This document shows positions 1 through 6,565 of a stretch of DNA of 64,000 nt, one piece after another (position 1 is the stretch's first letter; each line of letters starts with the position of its first letter). The DNA lies in IMG/VR virus record IMGVR_UViG_3300028275_000304, positions 1-64,000 of that record; one strand, 5' to 3'. Position numbers and translations under genes: made by a program. This stretch comes from a virus. The notes beneath the pieces were generated by a model. That model was not told the DNA's origin. It searched no databases and saw only the letters and a program-made list of their open reading frames with translations.

Positions 1-1
1 T

Positions 2-493
2 CCTGAAACACTCTATGCATGGAGTAAGTTTCTGGGAGAGGAGTTTGTAATAAAGAGCAAGGGAGTGGCCCTACGTTATTTCAATGTGTATGGACCAGGA
101 GAAATGCACAAAGGAAACATGGCTTCTATTGCTCATCAATCTTATAAGAAACATCAGCTTGGAGAAGAAGTGATGCTCTTTCCAGGACAACCTGTGAGAG
201 ACTTTGTGTATATAAAGGATGTTGTAGATGCAAATTTGTATGCCTGGCAGCATTACAATGAATTCAAAGGAGGATGGTTTGATGTAGGAACAGGAGAGCC
301 CAGAACGTTTGAGAATGTTCTAGAGATAATGGATATACCATTCAAATACAAGTTCAAGTTTGAAATGCCTGACAACTATCAGATGTTTACCAAGGCTGAT
401 TTGTTTATGCCTGGTTGGGAAGCTAAATACAATTTGGAGAAAGGGCTAGAAGAATACAAAGCAATGCTTAGTCTTTCTTCAGTCCATATCTAA
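2..493 (+). CDS. hldD: ADP-glycero-manno-heptose 6-epimerase-like SDR protein, 5' partial
   Basis: The frame is open from base 2, so the N-terminal Rossmann half lies outside the window. The visible part begins P-E-T-L-Y-A-W-S-K-F-L-G and contains the YxxSK catalytic Tyr-Lys pair of extended short-chain dehydrogenases. RYFNVYGPGEMHKGNMAS and RDFVYIKDV follow; they match the C-terminal half of HldD/RfaD, which converts ADP-D-glycero- to ADP-L-glycero-manno-heptose for LPS inner core. The YQMFTKADL segment also fits HldD. It is the only plus-strand gene at the left end and converges on the minus-strand late block, overlapping the DUF2061 gene by 26 bp. A different nucleotide-sugar epimerase is possible, but the HKGNMAS segment favours HldD. 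A role in modifying a glycan, with the GT9-like gene nearby, is inferred. Confidence 0.8.
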   Translation, partial: PETLYAWSKFLGEEFVIKSKGVALRYFNVYGPGEMHKGNMASIAHQSYKKHQLGEEVMLFPGQPVRDFVYIKDVVDANLYAWQHYNEFKGGWFDVGTGEPRTFENVLEIMDIPFKYKFKFEMPDNYQMFTKADLFMPGWEAKYNLEKGLEEYKAMLSLSSVHI

Positions 494-680
494 TCCATTT
501 ATACCAAATACGCTCATGTAGGTAATATTGTATAGGCTTGTACACTAGCTCAGCTACACCAAATGCAGCTCCTATTTTCACACTTCCTGTCACTAGCCAC
601 ATAATACCAAACCCAATGAGTGTGCTGACAATCCTGTAGCTGATTGTTTTGGCTATATGTCTTTTCTTGCTTACAGTCAT
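468..680 (-). CDS. DUF2061 small membrane protein
   Basis: A 70-residue protein with two hydrophobic segments (roughly residues 15-32 and 36-50) and a basic C-terminus. The pattern KTISYRIVSTLIGF followed by a second membrane span and HERIWYKWIRYG is that of the DUF2061 family of short inner-membrane proteins of unknown function. As I recall, DUF2061 genes in bacteria often lie beside sulfate-activation genes, which would fit the APS kinase two genes upstream. The start codon overlaps the stop of the upstream adenylyltransferase gene (ATGA), so the two are translationally coupled. It is the last gene of the minus-strand block and its end overlaps the convergent epimerase gene. Its biochemical role is unknown. 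Confidence 0.75.
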   Translation of the reverse strand: MTVSKKRHIAKTISYRIVSTLIGFGIMWLVTGSVKIGAAFGVAELVYKPIQYYLHERIWYKWIRYGLKKD

Positions 681-1075
681 AGCTTACCTTCTACTTTCAT
701 TTGCTCACGGATTTTTGTAGCAGATATGTCATGTATCTCCTGAGGGGGTACGTGTTCTATGACATCATAACCAACACCCCTACCAATATTAATAGATTCA
801 ATATCAGGTATAGTAATAACCCTAACTCTTCCTGATTCAACCAAGTCTTTAAGTTCATCGAATAAGTTTAACATCACTTGATGTGCGGTCCAAGGATTCT
901 TCTCATCTGGTTCTACATCTCTTATACAGAGGAGGACATTCTTTCCTTCATTGAGTCTCTGGTCAATTAACCATCTGTGTCCAGCGTGCCAGGGTTGCCA
1001 TCTTCCTATAAACATAGAATATTTCTTGTCATTGGAAGAAGTGGGTCCTGCTGATCTAGCCAAGAAGTTTTGCAT
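677..1075 (-). CDS. GRxQPxHxGH nucleotidyltransferase (small adenylyltransferase)
   Basis: 132 residues. The nucleotidyltransferase core starts at residue 21 with MFIGRWQPWHAGHRW, giving HxGH at 30-33. ISATKIR at 117-123 is the second nucleotide-binding signature of the HxGH/ISxTxxR superfamily. The segment NPWTAHQ near 60-66 resembles the NPFTA segment of NadM-type NMN adenylyltransferases. Its place between an APS kinase and DUF2061 instead suggests an ATP-sulfurylase-like role making APS. It is far shorter than classical ATP sulfurylase. I cannot choose between adenylylating sulfate, NMN or a sugar phosphate from sequence alone. It overlaps the APS kinase gene by 20 bp; Met21 is an alternative start that would remove the overlap. 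Confidence 0.75.
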   Translation of the reverse strand: MQNFLARSAGPTSSNDKKYSMFIGRWQPWHAGHRWLIDQRLNEGKNVLLCIRDVEPDEKNPWTAHQVMLNLFDELKDLVESGRVRVITIPDIESINIGRGVGYDVIEHVPPQEIHDISATKIREQMKVEGKL

Positions 1076-1499
1076 GTGTCATTATTTTAGTTATACAGTC
1101 CTCTATGGATGTTGTAGAAGTGTTCAGACGAAGAACACGTTCATCATCTCCAGGCTCTTCAAAATCCTTTACATGAAATGATTCCCTGCCTCTAGGCTCA
1201 TCATATGTCAAATAAACCCAATAGACAGAGTCACACAAGCTGTTGAGGTAGTCTCTAGCTTCCTTATATGGATATACGAGAGATAGGATGATGTCATCCC
1301 CAATAGTGCTCATGAACGTAGCAATATCACTAGCCCTGTTCAGATTCTTGATTCTCCCCTCTCTGCTGTAATCTTTGTTCACAAATATCTCTCTGAGCTT
1401 GTCTCCATCAATGTTTACAATAGTAAACCTTTCCTTTATAAGCGCATCAGCCAATGTGGACTTTCCACAATTAGGCTGTCCAAATAACACTATAATCAT
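1056..1499 (-). CDS. cysC: Adenylylsulfate (APS) kinase
   Basis: 147 residues, slightly shorter than bacterial CysC (about 200). It has a P-loop GQPNCGKST (7-15), then the DGDKLRE motif (31-37) and the DYSREGRIKNLNRASDIA stretch typical of APS kinases. IILSLVYPYKEARD corresponds to the family's substrate-binding segment. The expected reaction is phosphorylation of APS to PAPS, the sulfate donor used by the sulfotransferase encoded immediately upstream. Start and stop overlap the neighbours (4 bp with the sulfotransferase, 20 bp with the nucleotidyltransferase), so the three genes form a tight translational unit. Other small P-loop kinases are less likely because of the DGDxxR/S-x-x-x-R combination. 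Confidence 0.85.
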   Translation of the reverse strand: MIIVLFGQPNCGKSTLADALIKERFTIVNIDGDKLREIFVNKDYSREGRIKNLNRASDIATFMSTIGDDIILSLVYPYKEARDYLNSLCDSVYWVYLTYDEPRGRESFHVKDFEEPGDDERVLRLNTSTTSIEDCITKIMTHAKLLG

Positions 1500-2317
1500 T
1501 TTGAATATCTAAAATAGTCATAAAACCATTTGTAGTTGTTGTATATCCAATCAACTACATCTTTCCCTAACAATGCTTTTGCTCTAGAAGGAACAGGCTC
1601 TAGCTTTGTTCTAATGACATGATCACCAAATGCTCCATACACTTCATCATCCTCCTTAGTAATTTGCTCAATGTTATCAAAATCATGGTGGTAGTGTGGT
1701 ATACCAAGGTATTGATATATCCTTGTCATCTCTGTTTCTGGATAGAGACATAGGTCTTCAAATTTAATGAATAATATTTTAGTATTAATACCTAGTCTAA
1801 ATATCTCAGCTAGTCTTTCAATAGCTAGTCCTACAGGAGGATTCTGTGACCAGATATCAATACGCTTTGGTACAGTAGTACCTTGACCTTTAGACCAATC
1901 CAAAATGTCTGATTGCTTCTCAGGATGCTTTCTGAAGTTGTTCTCCATAGAAGCAAATACATCACGTAGGTCTCTAACCATGCAAATGATTTTAGGTTCA
2001 CCACCTTGTACAAACTGTAAGAAATCATAGTGAATACCCCATCCACGAGACTTATCTATCACATATTTTTTATCTGTAACAGCATTGTAGAATGCATCCA
2101 TTCCAGCTTTAGCAAATGCTTGCCATCCTGTTTTCATTAACTCAGGATCTTGAGCTTTAAACTCTGCTGAGTTTGTATAGTTAGCACGTGCACCAAATAT
2201 AAGTTCTAACACACCACTTGTAGGTGTAGCGTATATATCAGGATTTTGAGCTAGTATGTTTTGTAATAATGTACTTCCTGCTCTAGGCAATGAGCTTTGA
2301 TAGAATATCTTTTCCAT
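1496..2317 (-). CDS. PAPS-dependent sulfotransferase family protein
   Basis: 273 residues. The N-terminal SSLPRAGSTLLQN (8-20) is the 5'-phosphosulfate-binding loop of sulfotransferases. MVRDLRDVFASMENNFRK (113-130) is the 3'-phosphate-binding motif, with Arg115 and Ser123 in the expected places. The rest (YLGIPHYHHDF and a C-terminal helix) fits bacterial glycan or small-molecule sulfotransferases. It would transfer sulfate from PAPS to a hydroxyl of an unknown acceptor. Together with the APS kinase it makes a coherent donor-plus-transferase pair. The acceptor could be host LPS, capsule, or a glycan on the virion; the sequence does not say which. Confidence 0.82.
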   Translation of the reverse strand: MEKIFYQSSLPRAGSTLLQNILAQNPDIYATPTSGVLELIFGARANYTNSAEFKAQDPELMKTGWQAFAKAGMDAFYNAVTDKKYVIDKSRGWGIHYDFLQFVQGGEPKIICMVRDLRDVFASMENNFRKHPEKQSDILDWSKGQGTTVPKRIDIWSQNPPVGLAIERLAEIFRLGINTKILFIKFEDLCLYPETEMTRIYQYLGIPHYHHDFDNIEQITKEDDEVYGAFGDHVIRTKLEPVPSRAKALLGKDVVDWIYNNYKWFYDYFRYSK

Positions 2318-2323
2318 GTTGGT

Positions 2324-3190
2324 TTATTTTAAGGAGTTAATTACAGCATCTACATTAAATATTTCAGACTCTTTGTTGTAAGGAAACTCAATAGGGTCAC
2401 CTCCAATATTATACTTACTTAGATAGGCATTTCTTAATTCTGGACTAATTGTTCCTGGGTTAGCTACAATGTTTGTATGTAAGTCATATCCAAACACCTT
2501 AGGACTGTTAGCAACCCACAACACTGTAGAAGGTTTATTCAAAGCTGCAGCTGCATGTTGTCCAAAGCTATCCATTAACAATCTCTTTTCACTAAGGCTT
2601 ATAAGAACAATCAATGCTCTGAAGGTATCAGACACAGCAAATGTTCCTTCATAACCTATCTGATCTTCTCTCTTTATATGAACAATGTTATACTTCTCTC
2701 TAAACTCATGTATAACATTCTCTACTATATAGCTAGGAATATCTCTAGCCCAAGAGTATTTCTGTTCTGTCTCAGCACCACCATTAGTTTGCATCAAAAA
2801 AATAGGCTTATCAGAAACAAATTTTTTGCTAAAGAAATCTATTTCTCTCTGTGTAAGAAATAGCTCTCCAACAGTCTTTGTTACTGGTAAACCGTACAAA
2901 TTACACCATGTTTCAATAAGGTGTTCATCTTGTTTAATGTGCTTTGCTTCCAAGTATGGATCGTGTGCAAATACCATAATCTCTTGATTCTCAATGTATT
3001 CCTTATAGAAATAAGCCTGTTGTCCAAAAGCGTATGCTCTGTCAACATTCTTATTACCTAAGAATACATCTGGATAACCAGAGACAACAATAAGTTTACT
3101 ATCAGGATACTTAGCCTTGATAGAAGCACAAATGGCGGTACCAGCAATCACCTTGCCAATACCGCCATTAATTTGGAATATTATATTCAT
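2324..3190 (-). CDS. Glycosyltransferase family 9-like (heptosyltransferase-like) protein
   Basis: 288 residues with a Rossmann start MNIIFQINGGIGKVIAGTAI, the Gly-rich opening of GT9 (ADP-heptose:LPS heptosyltransferase) proteins. The C-terminal half carries LLMDSFGQHAAAALNKPSTVLW, which matches the SxxxHxAxAxxxPxVxLF donor-site region of the family. It is shorter than classical WaaC/WaaF (about 320-350). A well-formed Bacteroidota-type promoter lies directly upstream (3210-3240), so this gene heads the surface-modification operon (3190 to 468). The HldD-like epimerase nearby would supply the matching sugar nucleotide. Donor and acceptor are inferred. Confidence 0.68.
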   Translation of the reverse strand: MNIIFQINGGIGKVIAGTAICASIKAKYPDSKLIVVSGYPDVFLGNKNVDRAYAFGQQAYFYKEYIENQEIMVFAHDPYLEAKHIKQDEHLIETWCNLYGLPVTKTVGELFLTQREIDFFSKKFVSDKPIFLMQTNGGAETEQKYSWARDIPSYIVENVIHEFREKYNIVHIKREDQIGYEGTFAVSDTFRALIVLISLSEKRLLMDSFGQHAAAALNKPSTVLWVANSPKVFGYDLHTNIVANPGTISPELRNAYLSKYNIGGDPIEFPYNKESEIFNVDAVINSLK

Positions 3191-3209
3191 GTATGGTTGA
3201 TTTTACCTC

Positions 3210-3240
3210 CAAAGGTAAACCAACTATTTTGAATAACAAA
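3210..3240 (-). promoter_or_regulatory. Bacteroidota-type promoter for the glycan/sulfation operon
   Basis: On the minus strand TTTG (3237-3240) is followed after 19 bp by TACCTTTG (3210-3217), an exact fit to the Bacteroidota vegetative consensus TTTG-N19-TAnnTTTG. The predicted start is about 15 nt before the GT9-like gene. It would let the host RNA polymerase transcribe this cassette independently of the fibre genes upstream. Confidence 0.65.
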
Positions 3241-3244
3241 ATTT

Positions 3245-3466
3245 TTATTCAGCTTTTAATTGAGCTAAACGAGCTTTATGCTCATCAATTTTAGCTTGCA
3301 ATTCTGCTGCTTTTTGCTCAGGAGTTTTTGCTGCCTCAGCTGCTGCTGCTGCTTCTTCCTCAGCTTTTCTTTGTGCAATAAATGCTTGCATTTTAGCTTT
3401 TCTTGCTAATTCAATTTCTAATTGAGTTGCTCTTAATTCTGCCTCTAAGGCTGTTAAATCTGCCAT
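3245..3466 (-). CDS. Small Ala/Glu-rich coiled-coil protein
   Basis: 73 residues, almost entirely helical heptad-like sequence rich in Ala, Glu, Lys and Gln (RKAEEEAAAAAEAAK in the middle), with no Cys and no membrane segment. It lies directly downstream of the S74-chaperone fibre gene and ahead of the glycan cassette. I do not recognise the family. Its position suggests a fibre assembly chaperone, trimerisation helper or small structural protein, but this is inference. Confidence 0.6.
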   Translation of the reverse strand: MADLTALEAELRATQLEIELARKAKMQAFIAQRKAEEEAAAAAEAAKTPEQKAAELQAKIDEHKARLAQLKAE

Positions 3467-3485
3467 AATATTTATTTTTTTATGT

Positions 3486-6458
3486 TTAAACTAAATTGTT
3501 TCTTTTGATTATATCCTCTAAGGTAGCTATTTTTTGTTCTTGAGCATCAAATTTAGCACTTAATTCTTGTAATGCTTTAGTAAGAACTGGAATTATTTTC
3601 TCTGGACTTAGAGACATTTCATCACTCTCTGCACTTCTACCTACTGCTTCTGGTATAATTGGTTCAACCTCTTGAGCTATGAAGCCAATTTGTCTATTAC
3701 ATCCTCTAGTTTCTCTTGCTGTTTCATTCCAGTCAAAGCTAACAGGGTTCAGTTTTTTAACATCACATAATCCATAAGAAAGACCACAGATGTTTGTTTT
3801 TAAACGTATGTCAGAGCTATTTCTAACAATCACACCATTTGTTCCAACACATAAAGCAACTGTTGTACCTACAAGATTACAAGCCCACAATTGGTTTGAT
3901 GCAAAAGAACAAGCAATACTGTTAACAATACAACATCCAAATACTCCTGAATAATTTCCAGAGGCTGTATTACCCATACCTCCTAGGATTACTGATTGGC
4001 TACAACAAACCGTGTTAAAATAACCACCTCCAATAAATGAACCATCACCGTCTACTATATTACTACCACCTCCAACTACTGCAGAATAGTATCCACGAGC
4101 AGCATTCTGGTATCCATTACCAATAAATGATGAGTAACCACTAGCACTATTTGCACATCCACCAACAATAGTTGAGTATTGATTACTAGCAAAGTTAGAA
4201 GTACCGCCTCCAATAAATGTATAATATGCACTAAATGAGTTGTTGTAATTAGGGGCAATACAGTTACCAGTACCACCCACAATAGTTGCAGTATTTGAAT
4301 ACCCATCTATTATGTTATAACTTCCTCCACCTATAAATGAACGCTTAGAACAAACTGTATTATTACACCCACCTACTATTGCTGAATAAGCTGGATGAAT
4401 TGTATTACTACGGCCACCTACAATATTTGAATTATTTGAGCAAACTGTATTATACTGTCCACCTCCTATAAATGAGTTTGAAGAACCTATACTTCCAGTG
4501 ATGGTTGTAAAATCACAATAGAAAGAGGAGCAAGTCGTTGCAATTACAGTGGCAGGTATCCAGCCGTAGTAGTTACTCACAGTAACCTGTCCTGTCATTA
4601 GACCATAAGTGGCTGAGTTCATCGTTACTGTAGAACCATTTGGGAACATTGATGTAACATCTCCGTAAGAGCTATTTAATTGCAAATAGCCCATTCCATA
4701 TAAATTGGAATTTGTTATATTATATGTACAAGACACATATTGTGCTGCTGTGTTATTTGTACCTCCTACTATACTTGTAGCTAATCCTCCGTTTGTATTA
4801 CATTGTCCACCACCTGCAAAGCTATAATCTCCACATGCAGTATTACTAACTCCACATCTAAGTGTAGAATTACAACCTGCACCTGCAACCATAATTCCAC
4901 CACCACCTGCAGTGTATGGAACTAACATTCCATTTGCATCAGTACAAACAGCACAACCAGCAGTTGCTAAGTTAGCTGCAATTAATCTATTGGCTTTGAA
5001 TGAACAAGCTACAGAGTTAGTTAATCCGCAGCCAAATACTGCACTATATGGAGCAGATGCTGTATTACCCCTACCACCTAATACTACTGAGTTATAACCA
5101 CTTGCTGTATTTAATAAACCGTTAACAATTGCTGAATAAGATCCACACGCTTGGTTACCATCTCCTCCACCAACAGTTGAGTTTTGTCCATAAGTATAGT
5201 TATAAGTACCACCTGCAATAGATGAACAGTCTCCTCCATTCACATTAAACCTTCCTCCACCAATAAATGAATAATTTGAAGATATAGTATTATATTGTCC
5301 ACTTACTATTGCTGAATGTATTCCACAAGCTGTATTATACATACCTGCTCCTATAAATGATTCACCAGCGCCAGCCGTATTAAACGCTCCTGTACCAACA
5401 AATCCTCCATAATATGCTACGTTGCAATAACCACTACTAACAGTTGAATAACCAATACCAGCAATATTACACTCACCACCACCTATAAATGCGGAATATC
5501 CTCCTGATATTGTATTATATCTTCCGCCAACAATAGCAGATGAGAGTGTATTACATGTTATGTTATTATTATATCCTGATAGTATGGTAGATGAACCAGC
5601 TGAGTTTGGATTCCAACAGTTGCTACTAATAGTATTACAGAATCCTGATAAAATACTTGAATTTTGTGAACAAACAGTATTAGTATTTCCTCCACCAATA
5701 AAAGCATTTGTGGTATACATGCCGCTTATGGTGTTATAGTAACCTCCAGAAATAGTGTTTGTATTATAATCACTACTAATAGTATTACAGTTACCTCCAC
5801 CAATAAAGTGAGCTTGGGCTGTTCCATATGTTCCAGCAGTAATAGTATTATAGTTACCTCCAGAAATTGTATGAGAAGAACCACAAATTATATTATAAGA
5901 TCCTCCACCAATAAAGCTCCAACCCTCATAGCCTGATAATGTTAAGATTTGATTACACTCTCCTCCAGCTATAGTAGAAAATCTAGTTTGATTTATATTA
6001 AATTTTCCACCTACAATTGCTGAGTTACATGTACCATTACTATTACTGATTATATTTAGATATCCACCACCAACAAATGAGTGACACCCACCAGCTGTAT
6101 TACATTGACCACCTCCAGCAAAACTATAATCACCTGGTGCTGTATTATTAACACCACATCTAATAGAAGAACAAGTACCAGAACCAGCAGTAAAGATTCC
6201 TATTCCACTAGTTCCACTTGGGCCAGGGATGCCAGATAACGTGATGGTCCAATTAGTTATAACACCTGCGTCTCCACAAAATTGACAAGGTTTAAGAACT
6301 AGTTCTCCAGTTCCACTATTATATGAAACAATTTCACCCCATATGTAAGAATTAACACCATCATACAACTGCACAAAGTCGTTTGCATTGAATGACAATC
6401 CTGTTTGGGTAGTAAGGGTTATATTGTCATAACATCCACAAGGAGAGCAATTAGGCAT
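3486..6458 (-). CDS. Tail/head fibre with YadA-like head repeats and C-terminal S74 intramolecular chaperone
   Basis: 990 residues. The N-terminus (1-85) is Cys-rich followed by a small beta domain ending in IPGPSGTSGIG. The body consists of many 14-20-residue repeats built on S-x-I-x-G-G-G-x-x-N-T, like the left-handed parallel beta-roll heads of trimeric adhesins. The last about 115 residues are a Peptidase_S74 intramolecular chaperone: SSDIRLKTNI, then LNPVSFDW, IGFIAQEVE and a C-terminal coiled coil. S74 domains trimerise fibres and then self-cleave, with the Ser and Lys of the SDIRLK segment being the expected dyad. The repeat body occurs twice: residues near 480-560 resemble the region just before the chaperone. 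An insert at about 575-650 interrupts the repeats. Likely a receptor-binding fibre. Confidence 0.85.
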   Translation of the reverse strand: MPNCSPCGCYDNITLTTQTGLSFNANDFVQLYDGVNSYIWGEIVSYNSGTGELVLKPCQFCGDAGVITNWTITLSGIPGPSGTSGIGIFTAGSGTCSSIRCGVNNTAPGDYSFAGGGQCNTAGGCHSFVGGGYLNIISNSNGTCNSAIVGGKFNINQTRFSTIAGGECNQILTLSGYEGWSFIGGGSYNIICGSSHTISGGNYNTITAGTYGTAQAHFIGGGNCNTISSDYNTNTISGGYYNTISGMYTTNAFIGGGNTNTVCSQNSSILSGFCNTISSNCWNPNSAGSSTILSGYNNNITCNTLSSAIVGGRYNTISGGYSAFIGGGECNIAGIGYSTVSSGYCNVAYYGGFVGTGAFNTAGAGESFIGAGMYNTACGIHSAIVSGQYNTISSNYSFIGGGRFNVNGGDCSSIAGGTYNYTYGQNSTVGGGDGNQACGSYSAIVNGLLNTASGYNSVVLGGRGNTASAPYSAVFGCGLTNSVACSFKANRLIAANLATAGCAVCTDANGMLVPYTAGGGGIMVAGAGCNSTLRCGVSNTACGDYSFAGGGQCNTNGGLATSIVGGTNNTAAQYVSCTYNITNSNLYGMGYLQLNSSYGDVTSMFPNGSTVTMNSATYGLMTGQVTVSNYYGWIPATVIATTCSSFYCDFTTITGSIGSSNSFIGGGQYNTVCSNNSNIVGGRSNTIHPAYSAIVGGCNNTVCSKRSFIGGGSYNIIDGYSNTATIVGGTGNCIAPNYNNSFSAYYTFIGGGTSNFASNQYSTIVGGCANSASGYSSFIGNGYQNAARGYYSAVVGGGSNIVDGDGSFIGGGYFNTVCCSQSVILGGMGNTASGNYSGVFGCCIVNSIACSFASNQLWACNLVGTTVALCVGTNGVIVRNSSDIRLKTNICGLSYGLCDVKKLNPVSFDWNETARETRGCNRQIGFIAQEVEPIIPEAVGRSAESDEMSLSPEKIIPVLTKALQELSAKFDAQEQKIATLEDIIKRNNLV

Positions 6459-6525
6459 GTTGATATATTAAGGTTGTTTTGTAAATTTAATTATATTGGT
6501 TGAGTTGTTGTAGTGGTTGTGGTAC

Positions 6526-6565
6526 ATGTACCAATTTGTGTCAACATATACCAATTTGTGTCAAC
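6526..6565. repeat. 20-bp tandem duplication at the end of the collagen-like fibre gene
   Basis: Bases 6526-6545 and 6546-6565 are two head-to-tail copies differing at one position. Reading the minus strand, the first copy encodes TQIGIC and then runs into a TGA stop. With one copy removed the frame would read on through TQIGTC and a Thr run to a TAA at 6491. Because 20 is not a multiple of three, the duplication shortens the protein. Confidence 0.85.
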
